Positions 6,925 through 16,531 of a stretch of 64,000 nt of DNA are shown piece after piece; positions within the stretch are counted from its first letter, which is position 1; the number at the start of each line of letters is the position of its first letter. The notes under the pieces are model-generated. The model saw only the letters and a list, made by a program, of their open reading frames with translations. It did no database searches and was not told the DNA's origin. Position numbers and translations under genes: made by a program. Origin of the DNA: Variovorax sp. ZS18.2.2 (GTDB lineage Bacteria; Pseudomonadota; Gammaproteobacteria; Burkholderiales; Burkholderiaceae_C); the NCBI RefSeq assembly GCF_024701975.1, contig NZ_JANLNM010000002.1:496001-560000 (forward strand), read 5' to 3'.

Positions 6925-8211
6925 TCAGCGCGGCGCGCGTGCATCGGGCATCGGCAGGTAGTCGGCCATGGCGAGCATCGACTCGGCCACGTCGACCAGC
7001 CGGCGCTTCTGGTTCATGGCGGTCTGGCGCAGCATCTTGTGGGCCTCGTCCTCGCTCAGGCGCCGGTGCGCCATCAGGAGGCCCTTGGCGCGCTCGACCA
7101 CCTTGCGCTCGTTGAGCGAGGCGCGCACGGTCTGGAGCTCGTCGCTCATGGCCTGCAGGCGCTGCGACTGCTCTTGCACCATGTCGAGCACCGAGCGTTC
7201 CAGTACGCGGCCGTATGAAGCGGGGGCCACGGCCTGCGTGCCGGCGTCGTCGAAGAACAGGGCGCCGCCGGACTGCGGCGCCAGCGTGCCGAGCAGTTGC
7301 TGGTAGGCCTCCAGGTCGGTGCGCGCCTGCGCGGTCTTGCGGTTGCAGAGGGCGCGCAGGTCGGCGGCGAGGCGATCTTCGACCGTGCGCATGGCGTCGA
7401 TGCGGCGGGTGCAGCAGTCGAACCAGTTCTGGCTCAGCTGGCTGTACTGCGCGTCGGGTGATGCAGCCGGGGCGGCCAGCGTGGTTCCGACACGGCGCAG
7501 CCTTTCGAGCTCGGCCATGGTGGCATCGGCCTCGCTCTCGCGCCACAGCGCCAGCACCTCGTCGCTCGAAAAATCGGTGAAGACGTGAAAGCACCGCTCC
7601 TGCGATTCGATCAGGTGCAGCCATTGCACCCGCTGCGCCTCGTTGCTGCGGCCCAGCGCCAGCGTGGCGGCGCCGAAGGCGCGCTCCTGGCCTGCGAACT
7701 CCTTGCCCTGCATGAAGTTGAACATCGCGACCAGGAGGCGCGAGATCTCGGGGTCGGTGGCACCGTCGGCCGCCTCGAACACCACGGCCAGCAGGCCGGC
7801 GACGAGCTTGGCGAAGGCTGCGGTGGCCTCCGCCGGCGCCAGTTCGAGCGCGCCGATGCGGCCGCGCAGCGCGGGCAGGGCGTCCAGCCCCGGCAGTACC
7901 CAGGCGATGCGACTGAAGAGGCGCGCGCTGTTGCCGGCGCTGGCGCGCTGGCGGGCCTCGGTCTCCAGCTGGTCGAAGCCGTTGCGCACCGCCTGCTCGA
8001 GCGCCTGGCATTCGGCGATCTGCGGATCGCGCTGGTCGGCGAAGCGGCGGCCGCGCGAGGCGAGGAACACGTTCGACATGCCGCGCTCCCGTTGCAGCGC
8101 ATGCACCAGCCGGCCGATCAGGCCGACCAGCTCGCTGGTGCGGGCGAGCTGGTCGAGCTCGTCGATTTCGCACTGGCGGGCGGCGATGAGGAAATGCAGG
8201 CCGGATTTCAT
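6925..8211 (-). CDS. nasR: NasR-like nitrate-responsive antiterminator (NIT + ANTAR domains)
   Basis: A 428-residue cytoplasmic regulator. The N-terminal 300 or so residues form a NIT nitrate-sensing domain, marked by [17 protein letters not shown]. The last 60 or so residues are an ANTAR domain ([40 protein letters not shown]). In Klebsiella, NasR binds nitrate and then the two-hairpin nasF leader to stop termination. Here the same gene order and a matching leader are found directly downstream. The ATG at 8211 is chosen over an in-frame start 13 codons upstream, which gives an unrelated N-terminus. It is divergent from tsaD. Confidence 0.92.
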   Translation of the reverse strand: MKSGLHFLIAARQCEIDELDQLARTSELVGLIGRLVHALQRERGMSNVFLASRGRRFADQRDPQIAECQALEQAVRNGFDQLETEARQRASAGNSARLFSRIAWVLPGLDALPALRGRIGALELAPAEATAAFAKLVAGLLAVVFEAADGATDPEISRLLVAMFNFMQGKEFAGQERAFGAATLALGRSNEAQRVQWLHLIESQERCFHVFTDFSSDEVLALWRESEADATMAELERLRRVGTTLAAPAASPDAQYSQLSQNWFDCCTRRIDAMRTVEDRLAADLRALCNRKTAQARTDLEAYQQLLGTLAPQSGGALFFDDAGTQAVAPASYGRVLERSVLDMVQEQSQRLQAMSDELQTVRASLNERKVVERAKGLLMAHRRLSEDEAHKMLRQTAMNQKRRLVDVAESMLAMADYLPMPDARAPR

Positions 8212-8304
8212 GGTGGGTGGGGAAAGGGACGCACACCGTCGCTGCAACATCCGTGCCTTGCCCCTTTGCGGGCGTCGCTTGCAGGCGCCACCTACACTCG
8301 CCGC

Positions 8305-9360
8305 ATGCTCTTGTTGGGAATCGAATCATCCTGCGACGAGACCGGCGTGGCGCTGGTCGAATCGCACGGCGACGCGCTGCCGGTGCTGCTTTCGCACGCG
8401 CTGCACAGCCAGATCGCCATGCACCAGGCCTACGGAGGCGTGGTGCCCGAACTGGCCAGCCGCGACCACATCCGCCGCGTGCTACCGCTCACTGAAACCG
8501 TGATGGCCGAGGCCGGGCGCTCGCTGAAAGAAATCGACGTGGTGGCCTACACGCGCGGGCCGGGCCTTGCGGGCGCACTGCTGGTGGGCGCTGGCGTGGC
8601 TTGCGCGCTGGGCGTGGCGCTCGGCAAGCCGGTGCTGGGCGTGCATCACCTCGAAGGGCATCTGCTGTCGCCGTTCCTGAGCGCCGATCCGCCGGAATTT
8701 CCGTTCGTTGCGCTGCTGGTGTCGGGTGGCCACACCCAGCTGATGCGGGTCGACGGCGTGGGTCGCTACGAACTGCTCGGCGAAACCATCGACGATGCGG
8801 CCGGCGAGGCCTTCGACAAGAGCGCCAAGCTCATGGGCCTGCCGTACCCCGGCGGCCCCTGGCTCGCGAAGCTGGCCGAAGGCGGCAGCGCGACGGCGTT
8901 CAAGCTGCCGCGGCCGCTCTTGCACAGCGGCGATCTCGATTTTTCCTTTGCAGGCCTGAAGACCGCGGTGCTCACGCAGGCCAAGAAGCTGGGCGACCAG
9001 CTCGAGGCGAACAAGGCCGATCTGGCGGCATCCACGCAGGCGGCCATCGTCGAGGTGCTGCTGAAGAAGTCGCTCGCCGCGCTCGATCAGACCGGGCTCA
9101 AGCGCCTGGTGGTGGCCGGTGGCGTGGGTGCGAACAAGAACCTGCGGGAGCAACTGAATGCCGCGTGCGCCAAGCGCAAGGTGCGGGTTCACTACCCCGA
9201 GCTTCACCTGTGCACCGACAACGGCGCCATGATCGCCATGGCCGCCGCCATGCGGCTGCAATCGGGCCTGTCGCAGGCCACCGAGCGCTATGCCTTCGAC
9301 GTCAAGCCGCGCTGGCCCATGGCTTCGCTGATGACCGAGGCCGCGCCCGTCGCCGCCTAG
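8305..9360 (+). CDS. tsaD: tRNA N6-adenosine threonylcarbamoyltransferase TsaD
   Basis: A 351-residue enzyme that transfers the threonylcarbamoyl group to A37 of ANN-decoding tRNAs, working with TsaB, TsaC and TsaE. It has the ASKHA ATP-binding fold with the N-terminal [12 protein letters not shown] motif, metal-binding GVHHLEGH, the VSGGHTQL segment and [12 protein letters not shown]. The length fits the family (about 340). The frame is open upstream to 7585, but that part is antisense to nasR, so the ATG at 8305 is right. No ribosome site precedes it; TACACT at 8293-8298 could be a -10 box that gives a leaderless message. Confidence 0.96.
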   Translation: MLLLGIESSCDETGVALVESHGDALPVLLSHALHSQIAMHQAYGGVVPELASRDHIRRVLPLTETVMAEAGRSLKEIDVVAYTRGPGLAGALLVGAGVACALGVALGKPVLGVHHLEGHLLSPFLSADPPEFPFVALLVSGGHTQLMRVDGVGRYELLGETIDDAAGEAFDKSAKLMGLPYPGGPWLAKLAEGGSATAFKLPRPLLHSGDLDFSFAGLKTAVLTQAKKLGDQLEANKADLAASTQAAIVEVLLKKSLAALDQTGLKRLVVAGGVGANKNLREQLNAACAKRKVRVHYPELHLCTDNGAMIAMAAAMRLQSGLSQATERYAFDVKPRWPMASLMTEAAPVAA

Positions 9361-9391
9361 TCTCTCCCGGCTTCTGGCAGACACGCGTGCC

Positions 9392-9427
9392 GAAGCCCAC
9401 CGGGAAACGCATTCCTCGATGGGCTTC
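9392..9427 (+). terminator. Candidate terminator after tsaD
   Basis: GAAGCCCA and TGGGCTTC form an 8-bp stem around a 20-base loop, followed by TTCTTCGATC. The T-run is interrupted and the loop is long, so the call is weak. It lies between the convergent tsaD and hsp20 genes. Confidence 0.35.
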
Positions 9428-9451
9428 TTCTTCGATCTACGCGGACCGGGA

Positions 9452-9823
9452 TCAGTTGATCTGCAGTTCCGACGCCTTGCTGACCTGCACCAGCTTGCCG
9501 AGCTTCAGCGTCAGCACGCCGTTCTCGAGCTTGGCGGTACTGGCGGCCACGTCGATGTCCTGCGGCAGCTCGTAGGCGGCCTTGAACTGGCGCTTGGCTT
9601 CGGCCTTGCTGTCGATGCGGACCACGGCGCCTTCGATGCCGATGGCGAGGTCTTCACGCGAGAGGCCTGGCACGTCGAGCGAGAGGGTCCAGCTCGTGTC
9701 GTCCTGCTCCACCAGCGGCGAGCGGCGGGGCGCTGCGAAGGCCTCGTTCACGAAGCGCTCGAAGGCGCGGTCTTGCGAGCGGGGAACGAAGCGGGTGGTG
9801 CGGATCGTGGGTGCGAAAAACAT
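9452..9823 (-). CDS. Small heat-shock protein, Hsp20 family
   Basis: A 123-residue alpha-crystallin-type chaperone that would hold unfolding proteins without ATP. The crystallin domain spans about residues 38-118 (SWTLSLDVPGLSREDLAI ... LENGVLTLKLGKL). The C-terminal I-X-I oligomerisation motif is not evident; it ends in ELQIN. The ATG at 9823 follows AGGAG, eight bases upstream. It is divergent from the binding-protein gene at 9948 with 124 bp between. No clear heat-shock sigma-32 promoter was found. Confidence 0.88.
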   Translation of the reverse strand: MFFAPTIRTTRFVPRSQDRAFERFVNEAFAAPRRSPLVEQDDTSWTLSLDVPGLSREDLAIGIEGAVVRIDSKAEAKRQFKAAYELPQDIDVAASTAKLENGVLTLKLGKLVQVSKASELQIN

Positions 9824-9947
9824 GATGGAAAACTCCTGAATGAACACAATGAGGACAAGGAATGTGTGTCCCTTACACTGCGCGGCCATTCAATCCTGAG
9901 TGCCGCTTGACACCTCATCTAGGCGCAGCCGCACGCGTTTCAAGACG

Positions 9948-11240
9948 ATGACTCCCCCCTTTATTTGGCGCCGCCAGGCCTTGAAATTCGCGGCGCTGGC
10001 GCTATGCGCGAGCCCCTTGGCCGGGCTTGCGCAAGCGCCGGTCGCGCCGCCCGCGCCCATCCGTCTGGCCTTGATCGAGAGCATGAGCGGGCCCTTCGCG
10101 AACACGGGCGAGGCGGTGTTCCGCAACCTGCTGTGGGCGGTGGAGCGCGTCAATGCCCGCGGCGGCGTGAAGCTGCCGGGTGGCGCACGCCCGCTGCAAC
10201 TGGACCGCTACGACAGCAAGGGCCAGAACGAGGAAGCGCTCTCCGCATTGCGCGCGGCCATGGACGACGGTGCGCGCATCGTGCTGCAGGGCAACTCGTC
10301 GGCCACCGCGGCGGCGCTGGTCGATGCCATCGACAAGAACAACGAGCGCGACCCCGCGCGGCGCGTGATCTTCCTGAATTACGCGGCAGTCGATCCGGTG
10401 CTGACCAACGAGCGCTGCAGCTTCTGGCACTTTCGCTTCGACGCCCACGCCGACATGCGCGTGGCCGCGCTGATGGACGTGGTGAAGGACGATGCCGCAC
10501 TCAAGCGCGCCTACCTGATTGGGCAGGACTACAGCTTCGGCCAGTCGGTGCTGCGCGAAGTGCGCCGGCAGCTCGGCGTGCAGCGGCCCGATGTGGAGAT
10601 CGTCGGCGACGAGCTGCACCCGATGGGCAAGGTGAAGGACTTCGCGCCCTACGCCACCAAGATCCTCGCGAGCGGCGCGCAGGCGGTGTTCACCGGCAAC
10701 TGGGGCAACGACCTCACGCTGCTCGTGAAGGCGGCGCGCGAGGCGGGTTTCAACGGCAGCTTCTATACCTTCTACGGCAACGCGCTCGGCGCGCCTGCCG
10801 CCATCGGCGATGCGGGCATCGGCCGCGTGGTGGCGGTGGCGGACTGGCTGCCGAACGTGCAGACCGCGCAGTCGGAGGCGTTCTATCGCGCGTTCCGTGC
10901 GCGCTTTCCGAAACCCGCGGACGACTACGTGCACATGCGGATGCAACTGCTCGTCGAGTCGCTCGCGCAGGCCGTCGAGCGTGCGGGCAGCGTCGATGCG
11001 GTGGCGTTGGCGCGCGCGCTGGAGCAGGCCGACGTGAGCCTGTACGGCCAGCGTGGCCGCATGCGCGCGGCGGACCACCAGTTCCAGCAGCAGCTCGTGG
11101 TCGGCGTGATGGACAGGCAGGGCAAGCCCGGTGTGCAGTTCGATGTCGAGGGTTCGGGCTACGGCTTTCGCGTGATCAAGACGATCGCCCCGGAGCGCGC
11201 CGAACTGCCGACTTCGTGCAAGATGAAACGCCCCCAATGA
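9948..11240 (+). CDS. Branched-chain amino-acid-type ABC transporter substrate-binding protein
   Basis: A 430-residue periplasmic binding protein of the LivJ/LivK (periplasmic-binding type I) family. It has a Sec-type signal (RRQALKFAALALCASPLAGLAQA), then PIRLALIESMSGPFANTGEA. The ATG at 9948 is preferred over the GTG at 9900, which gives no signal peptide at the very start. The C-terminal half keeps the fold with DDYVHMRMQLLVESLAQAVE. No permease or ATPase gene is next to it; the next gene is an aminotransferase 24 bp downstream. It may serve a transporter elsewhere or be an orphan sensor protein. The ligand cannot be read from the sequence. Confidence 0.85.
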   Translation: MTPPFIWRRQALKFAALALCASPLAGLAQAPVAPPAPIRLALIESMSGPFANTGEAVFRNLLWAVERVNARGGVKLPGGARPLQLDRYDSKGQNEEALSALRAAMDDGARIVLQGNSSATAAALVDAIDKNNERDPARRVIFLNYAAVDPVLTNERCSFWHFRFDAHADMRVAALMDVVKDDAALKRAYLIGQDYSFGQSVLREVRRQLGVQRPDVEIVGDELHPMGKVKDFAPYATKILASGAQAVFTGNWGNDLTLLVKAAREAGFNGSFYTFYGNALGAPAAIGDAGIGRVVAVADWLPNVQTAQSEAFYRAFRARFPKPADDYVHMRMQLLVESLAQAVERAGSVDAVALARALEQADVSLYGQRGRMRAADHQFQQQLVVGVMDRQGKPGVQFDVEGSGYGFRVIKTIAPERAELPTSCKMKRPQ

Positions 11241-11264
11241 CAACGACGAACAGGACGAAAGCCG

Positions 11265-12437
11265 ATGCGTGAAGCCATCCACAACCTCGAAGCCTCCAAG
11301 ATCCGCGAGGTCGCCAATGCCGGCCTCGGCCGCGACGACGTGCTGGCCTTCTGGTTCGGCGAAAGCGACGAGGTCACGCCCGAGGTGATCCGCCAGGCGG
11401 CCATCGAATCGCTGCAGCGCGGCGAGACTTTTTATGCGCACAACCTCGGACTGCCCGAGCTGCGAGAAGCCATTGCGCGCTACACCAGCGCACTGCATCC
11501 GGCGGTCGATGCCTCGCGCATCGCGGTCACCTCGGGCGGCGTGAGCGCGCTGATGCTGGCGGTGCAGGCGCTGGTCGATGCCGGCGACGACGTGGTCGCG
11601 GTGACACCGGTGTGGCCCAACCTCACGGCGCAGCCCGCGATCATGGGCGCGCATATGCGCTCGGTGCCGCTGGTGCCGGTCGAAGGGCAGTGGACGCTCG
11701 ACTTGCCTGCGCTGCGTGCGGCGGTCACGCCGAAGACGAAGCTCCTGATCGTCAACGCGCCGAACAATCCCACGGGCTGGACGATGACGCGCGACGAGCA
11801 ACAGGCCGTGCTCGACCATTGCCGCCAGACCGGGACCTGGATCCTGGCCGACGAGGTGTACGAGCGGCTGTACTTCGAGCCTTCGCCGAACGGCTGCGCG
11901 CCGAGCTTTCTCGACATCTCGAAGCCCGATGACCGGCTCGTCGTGACGCACAGTTTTTCGAAGAGCTTCCTGATGACCGGATGGCGCCTCGGCTGGCTGG
12001 TGCTGCCGCCCGCGATGGTCGAGGGCATCGGCAAGCTGATCGAGTTCAACACCTCCTGCGCGAGCGTGTTCACGCAGCGCGCAGCTGTCGCAGCGATCGA
12101 GCACACGGCGGAGATCACGCCGCGCGTGGTCGCGCACCTGAAGCTGTGCCGCGACACGCTGGTGCCGCTGCTGGCCGCAGTGCCCGGCGTGCAGGTGGCG
12201 CCGGCCAAGGGCGGCATGTACGCGTTCTTCCGGCTCGAAGGTTTCGGCGATTCGCTCGACGTGGCCAAGCGGCTGGTGGTCGAAGCGGGTCTGGGGCTTG
12301 CACCGGGCAATGCCTTTGCGCCGGAGGCCCAGGGCTGGCTGCGCTGGTGCTTTGCGTCGAAAGACCCGCAGCGGCTGGTGCAGGGCGTGGATCGCCTGCG
12401 CAACTGGCTGGCGAAACAGCCGCAGCGCAAGGGCTGA
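11265..12437 (+). CDS. PLP-dependent aminotransferase, class I/II
   Basis: A 390-residue fold-type I aminotransferase. Motifs are NAPNNPTGW (cofactor and substrate contacts), LADEVYERLYF, and SFSKSFLMTGWRLGW, where the first Lys is the predicted Schiff-base residue and the Arg binds the substrate carboxylate. It resembles the aspartate/aromatic/alanine aminotransferase group; the exact substrate is not evident. It follows the amino-acid-type binding protein by 24 bp in the same direction and is followed by an EamA transporter 83 bp later, so an amino-acid-related unit is plausible. Confidence 0.9.
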   Translation: MREAIHNLEASKIREVANAGLGRDDVLAFWFGESDEVTPEVIRQAAIESLQRGETFYAHNLGLPELREAIARYTSALHPAVDASRIAVTSGGVSALMLAVQALVDAGDDVVAVTPVWPNLTAQPAIMGAHMRSVPLVPVEGQWTLDLPALRAAVTPKTKLLIVNAPNNPTGWTMTRDEQQAVLDHCRQTGTWILADEVYERLYFEPSPNGCAPSFLDISKPDDRLVVTHSFSKSFLMTGWRLGWLVLPPAMVEGIGKLIEFNTSCASVFTQRAAVAAIEHTAEITPRVVAHLKLCRDTLVPLLAAVPGVQVAPAKGGMYAFFRLEGFGDSLDVAKRLVVEAGLGLAPGNAFAPEAQGWLRWCFASKDPQRLVQGVDRLRNWLAKQPQRKG

Positions 12438-12520
12438 TCCGGCCCGTCTGCAATTTCGTTCAATACGCGCGGCTTGCGGCCCGCGAAGCTCGGCCTTTCT
12501 TCGAGAGCGAAAGGTCATGC

Positions 12521-13444
12521 ATGTCGGAACGAATCAAGGGAATGGTGCTGTGCGCGCTGGCGATGGTCACCGTGGGCAGCACGGTGGTCGCCAGCAAGGT
12601 GATCGCGGGCGGCCTGCCCCCGTTCACCGCGACGGCGCTGCGGTTTGCGATGGCGCTGCCGGGGTTTCTTTTGCTGTTGCGGGTGACGCGCACGCCGTGG
12701 CCTCGTCCTGATCGGCGTGACCTCGCGCTGCTCTTGTGCCAGGCCGGGCTGGGCAGCGTCGGCTACACGGTGCTGCTGATCCTGGGCGTGCGCTGGGCGC
12801 CGGCTGCCAGTGCGGGCGTGGTGGCCGGGACGCTGCCGGCCGTTGCGGCGCTGGTGGCGGTGCTGGCGCTGCGCGAGCGACCGGGACGCTACCTGATCGG
12901 CAGCATCGTGCTGGCGACGGCGGGGGTGCTGGCGATCAGCTGGCCGGGGGAGGGCTCCACAGGGGACTCCAAATCTCCTGCGGCGATGGCTGGCAACCTG
13001 CTGGTGCTGGGCGCGGTCGTCTGCGAGGCGATGTTCATCCTGCTCAACAAACGCCTGCGGGTGCCGGTGCGTCCGCTGGCGCTGTCGACGGTGATGACGG
13101 CCTTCGGGCTTCTGCTGTCGATGGTGCCTGCGCTGTTCGAGCGGGCTTGGGAGCACCCATTGCCCGGTGATGCCCTGGCTGGCGTCGCCTACTACGCGCT
13201 GGTGCCGACGGTGCTGGGTTTCGTCCTCTGGTTTGCCGGATCGGCTCGGCTGAAGGGGGCGGAAGCGGCGCTCTTCACGGCGCTGTTGCCGGTTTCGGCA
13301 TTGATACTGGCGGCGCTCTGGCTGGGGGAAAGTATCAGTCTGGCGCAGATCGGCGGGGCTGCTTGCGTGCTGGGTGCCGTGGGGCTGGCGTCCTTGGCTG
13401 GGCGGCCTGCCATGCGGCCCGACGAAGTGGGGGCCCCTTCGTGA
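12521..13444 (+). CDS. EamA/DMT family transporter
   Basis: A 307-residue inner-membrane protein with about ten helices in two EamA repeats, ending in a short hydrophilic tail. The family exports metabolites such as amino acids and nucleobases. The substrate is not predictable. The ATG at 12521 (MSERIKGMVLCALAMV) is chosen because the frame upstream overlaps the aminotransferase gene. It may be cotranscribed with that gene. Confidence 0.88.
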   Translation: MSERIKGMVLCALAMVTVGSTVVASKVIAGGLPPFTATALRFAMALPGFLLLLRVTRTPWPRPDRRDLALLLCQAGLGSVGYTVLLILGVRWAPAASAGVVAGTLPAVAALVAVLALRERPGRYLIGSIVLATAGVLAISWPGEGSTGDSKSPAAMAGNLLVLGAVVCEAMFILLNKRLRVPVRPLALSTVMTAFGLLLSMVPALFERAWEHPLPGDALAGVAYYALVPTVLGFVLWFAGSARLKGAEAALFTALLPVSALILAALWLGESISLAQIGGAACVLGAVGLASLAGRPAMRPDEVGAPS

Positions 13445-13456
13445 AACACCGCGGAA

Positions 13457-13535
13457 CCGGCTTTGCCGGGCCGCAGGTGTTGCCCCCGGTAGGGGGTGGG
13501 AGAAGCGACACGAAGTGCGCGTAGCCTGGGGGCGA
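13457..13535. repeat. REP-like repeat upstream of rpsO
   Basis: A GC-rich stretch that holds several small stem-loops in a row: CCGGC-TTT-GCCGG (13457-13469), CCCCC-GGTA-GGGGG (13483-13496) and a later CCTGGGGGCG segment. Its composition is like the dispersed intergenic elements of Comamonadaceae genomes. It fills the gap between the EamA gene and the rpsO promoter. No coding sequence is seen in it. Confidence 0.5.
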
Positions 13536-13548
13536 GCCTCGTGCAGGC

Positions 13549-13554
13549 TATAAT
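13549..13554 (+). promoter_or_regulatory. -10 box of the rpsO promoter
   Basis: A perfect TATAAT lies 89 bases before the rpsO start codon. No good -35 hexamer is found 16-18 bases upstream, where the repeat ends. The leader of about 80 nt could carry S15 autoregulation, but I could not define a pseudoknot. Confidence 0.55.
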
Positions 13555-13642
13555 CCCGAGGCTTTGCATGCCGCAAGGCGCACGGTGAGGGCAGTTCCAG
13601 CGCTCACCGCAAGTCAAACATCCCGGAACAAGGAAATTCAAC

Positions 13643-13909
13643 ATGATCGCAGCCTCCATCAAGGCCGAAGTCGTCAAAGACAACGCCCGCGCCGCCAACG
13701 ACACTGGCAGCCCAGAAGTGCAAGTCGCACTGCTGACCGCCCGTATCAACGAGCTCACCCCCCACTTCAAGACCCACGCCAAGGACCACCACGGTCGTCG
13801 CGGTCTGCTGCGCATGGTGAGCCGCCGCCGCAAGCTCCTGGACTACCTCAAGTCCAAGGATGCCGACCGTTACACCGCGCTGATCGCCAAGCTGGGTCTG
13901 CGCAAGTAA
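13643..13909 (+). CDS. rpsO: 30S ribosomal protein S15
   Basis: An 88-residue protein, the usual length, that binds 16S rRNA in the platform of the small subunit. The sequence [17 protein letters not shown] and [26 protein letters not shown] are family hallmarks. A ribosome site (AAGGA) precedes the ATG. It is followed by a strong terminator and then pnp, the order known from many proteobacteria. Confidence 0.98.
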   Translation: MIAASIKAEVVKDNARAANDTGSPEVQVALLTARINELTPHFKTHAKDHHGRRGLLRMVSRRRKLLDYLKSKDADRYTALIAKLGLRK

Positions 13910-13922
13910 ACCGAATCGCATG

Positions 13923-13962
13923 AAAAAACGCCTGGGTTAGTCCGCTAGCTCAGGCGTTTTTT
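13923..13962 (+). terminator. Intrinsic terminator after rpsO
   Basis: AAAAAACGCCTG pairs perfectly with CAGGCGTTTTTT (12 bp, 16-base loop). The A-run and T-run make it work in either direction. It separates rpsO from pnp. Confidence 0.9.
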
Positions 13963-13995
13963 ACTTCGCGATCCACTTTCGGAGTGCCAAAACAG

Positions 13996-14045
13996 AGCGA
14001 AGCTGTGTCATTCCAATGAAGTTCTCCCCGAGCTTCGCTGGAATG
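13996..14045 (+). promoter_or_regulatory. Structured leader of pnp
   Basis: Two inverted repeats interlock. AGCGAAGCT (13996-14004) is a perfect match to AGCTTCGCT (14031-14039), and CATTCCA (14009-14015) pairs with TGGAATG (14039-14045). The second 5' arm lies in the loop of the first, so they form an H-type pseudoknot or alternate structures. In E. coli, PNPase controls its own message through RNase III cleavage of a leader stem; a similar role is inferred. Confidence 0.5.
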
Positions 14046-14115
14046 GCATCGTGTTCTGAGACAGCCTCCGCCCTCTGCGAACCCTGTGTGGTTCGCTACT
14101 AAAACAGGAGCAAAC

Positions 14116-16443
14116 ATGAGCCTCTTCAACAAAGTCACCAAGTCCTTCCAATGGGGCGACAAGACTGTCGTCATGGAAACGGGCGAAGTCGCGCGTCAGG
14201 CCAATGGCGCCGTGCTGGTCGACATCGACGGCACCGTGATCCTCGCGACCGTGGTCGCCTCCAAGTCCGCCAAGCCGGGCCAGGACTTCTTCCCGCTGAC
14301 CGTCGACTACATCGAGAAGACCTACGCCGCGGGCAAGATCCCCGGCAGCTTCTTCAAGCGCGAAGCCAAGCCCAGCGAACACGAAACGCTGACCAGCCGC
14401 CTGATCGACCGTCCGATCCGCCCGCTGTTCCCCGAAGGCTTCCTGAACGAAGTGCACGTGGTCATCCACACCGTGTCGCTCAACCCCGAAGTCGACGCCG
14501 ACATCGCCGCCATGATCGGCGTGAGCGCCGCTCTGTCGATCTCCGGCATCCCGTTCAGCGGCCCGATCGGCGCCGCCCGCGTGGGCTACATCAACGGCCA
14601 GTACGTGCTGAATCCGGGCCAGGCGGCTCGGAAGGACTCGCAGATGGACCTCGTCGTCGCCGGCACGCAAGCCGCCGTGCTGATGGTCGAGTCCGAAGCC
14701 CAGCAACTGAGCGAAGAAATCATGCTCGGCGGCGTGGTGTTCGGCCACGAACAGGCCGGCATCGCGATCAACGCGATCCATGACCTCGTGCGCGACGCCG
14801 GCAAGCCGGTGTGGGACTGGCAGGCGCCCGCTGAAGACGAAGCCTTCGTCGCCAAGGTCAAGGGCCTGGCCGAAGAAAAGCTGCGCGCTGTGTACCAGAT
14901 CCGCAGCAAGCAAGCCCGTACGCAAGCCCTGCGCGAAGCCAACGCCAGCGTGATGAGCGCGCTGAAGGAAAGCGGCGAGCCTTTCGATGCCGGCAAGGTC
15001 AACGACCTGCTGTTCTCGATCGAATCGAAGATCGTGCGCAGCCAGATCCTGTCGGGCGAACCCCGCATCGACGGCCGCGACACGCGCACCGTGCGCCCCA
15101 TCGAGATCCGCAATTCGGTGCTGCCGCGCACCCACGGCTCGGCCCTGTTCACGCGCGGTGAAACCCAGGCGTTGGTCATCACCACGCTCGGCACCGAACG
15201 CGACGCACAGCGCATCGACGCGCTGGCCGGCGAGTACGAAGACCGCTTCCTGTTCCACTACAACATGCCTCCCTTTGCCACCGGCGAAGTGGGCCGCATG
15301 GGCTCGACCAAGCGCCGCGAAATCGGCCACGGCCGCCTGGCCAAGCGCGCACTCGTCGCCGTGCTGCCGACCAAGGAAGAATTCCCGTACACCGTGCGCG
15401 TGGTCTCGGAAATCACCGAGTCGAACGGCTCTTCGTCGATGGCTTCGGTCTGCGGCGGCTGCCTCTCGATGATGGACGCGGGCGTGCCGATGAAGGCGCA
15501 CGTGGCCGGTATCGCCATGGGCCTGATCAAGGAAGACAACCGCTTCGCGGTGCTGACCGACATCCTGGGCGACGAAGATCACCTGGGTGACATGGACTTC
15601 AAGGTGGCCGGCACGACCAATGGCATCACCGCGCTGCAGATGGACATCAAGATCCAGGGCATCACCAAGGAAATCATGCAAGTCGCACTGGCGCAAGCCA
15701 AGGAAGCGCGCATGCACATCCTGGGCAAGATGCAGGAAGCCATGGGCGAGGCCAAGGCCGAAGTCTCCAGCTTCGCACCGCGCCTGACCACGCTGAAGAT
15801 CAACCCCGAGAAGATCCGCGACGTGATCGGCAAGGGCGGTTCGGTCATCCGTGGCCTGCAGGAAGAAACCGGCACGACGATCAACATCGACGAAGACGGC
15901 ACCATCACCATCGCCTCGACCGATCCGGAAAAGGCCGAGTTCGCCAAGCGTCGCATCGAGCAGATCACGGCCGAAGTCGAAATCGGCAAGGTCTACGAAG
16001 GCCCGGTCACCAAGATCCTGGACTTCGGCGCGCTCATCAACCTGCTGCCCGGCAAGGACGGCCTGCTGCACATCAGCCAGATCGCCCACGAGCGCGTCGA
16101 GAAGGTGACCGACTATCTGAGCGAAGGCCAGATCGTGAAGGTCAAGGTTCTCGAAACGGACGAAAAGGGCCGCGTCAAGCTGTCCATGAAGGCCCTGACC
16201 GAGCGTCCGGCCGGCATGGAATACAGCGAGCGCCCGCCGCGCGAAGACCGTGGCGATCGCGGCGACCGTGGCGGCGACCGCCGCGAGCGTTCGGACCGTG
16301 GCGATCGCGGCGGCGACCGTGGTGGTGATCGTGGCGAGCGCGCACCGCGCTTCAACGACCAGCAACAGCAACCGCGCAACGACCAGCAGCAGGCTCCGGC
16401 CGGCGAGCAACAGTCGCAAGCGCCGCGCGAGCCTCAGGAGTAA
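14116..16443 (+). CDS. pnp: Polyribonucleotide nucleotidyltransferase (PNPase)
   Basis: A 775-residue phosphorolytic 3'-5' exoribonuclease, a core degradosome enzyme. Two RNase PH domains (about residues 10-140 and 320-460) flank a helical part. A KH domain with the GKGG loop (about 550-610) and an S1 domain (about 620-690) follow. The last 70 or so residues are an RGD/RGGD-rich tail ending in Gln-rich sequence, longer than E. coli PNPase (711). The ATG at 14116 has CAGGAG seven bases upstream; the GTG at 14086 has none. The leader is structured and probably autoregulatory. Confidence 0.97.
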   Translation: MSLFNKVTKSFQWGDKTVVMETGEVARQANGAVLVDIDGTVILATVVASKSAKPGQDFFPLTVDYIEKTYAAGKIPGSFFKREAKPSEHETLTSRLIDRPIRPLFPEGFLNEVHVVIHTVSLNPEVDADIAAMIGVSAALSISGIPFSGPIGAARVGYINGQYVLNPGQAARKDSQMDLVVAGTQAAVLMVESEAQQLSEEIMLGGVVFGHEQAGIAINAIHDLVRDAGKPVWDWQAPAEDEAFVAKVKGLAEEKLRAVYQIRSKQARTQALREANASVMSALKESGEPFDAGKVNDLLFSIESKIVRSQILSGEPRIDGRDTRTVRPIEIRNSVLPRTHGSALFTRGETQALVITTLGTERDAQRIDALAGEYEDRFLFHYNMPPFATGEVGRMGSTKRREIGHGRLAKRALVAVLPTKEEFPYTVRVVSEITESNGSSSMASVCGGCLSMMDAGVPMKAHVAGIAMGLIKEDNRFAVLTDILGDEDHLGDMDFKVAGTTNGITALQMDIKIQGITKEIMQVALAQAKEARMHILGKMQEAMGEAKAEVSSFAPRLTTLKINPEKIRDVIGKGGSVIRGLQEETGTTINIDEDGTITIASTDPEKAEFAKRRIEQITAEVEIGKVYEGPVTKILDFGALINLLPGKDGLLHISQIAHERVEKVTDYLSEGQIVKVKVLETDEKGRVKLSMKALTERPAGMEYSERPPREDRGDRGDRGGDRRERSDRGDRGGDRGGDRGERAPRFNDQQQQPRNDQQQAPAGEQQSQAPREPQE

Positions 16444-16454
16444 GAAGGGCGCAG

Positions 16455-16484
16455 CGGCAGTTTGCGCTGCCGTTGCTATCTTTT
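16455..16484 (+). terminator. Candidate terminator after pnp
   Basis: CGGCAG-TTTGCG-CTGCCG makes a 6-bp stem, and a T-run (TTTT) follows only eight bases later. This makes it a weak intrinsic terminator. Confidence 0.4.
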
Positions 16485-16531
16485 GAACAGCTAGCTGCGC
16501 CCCACCTGCGGGCGTTGGAGGCCGAAAGACC

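Noticed and set aside
9824..9947. RNA thermometer or sigma-32 promoter for the hsp20 gene
   Set aside because: Only four bases upstream (TCCT) can pair with the ribosome site, and no CTTGAA/CCCCAT pair with correct spacing was found.
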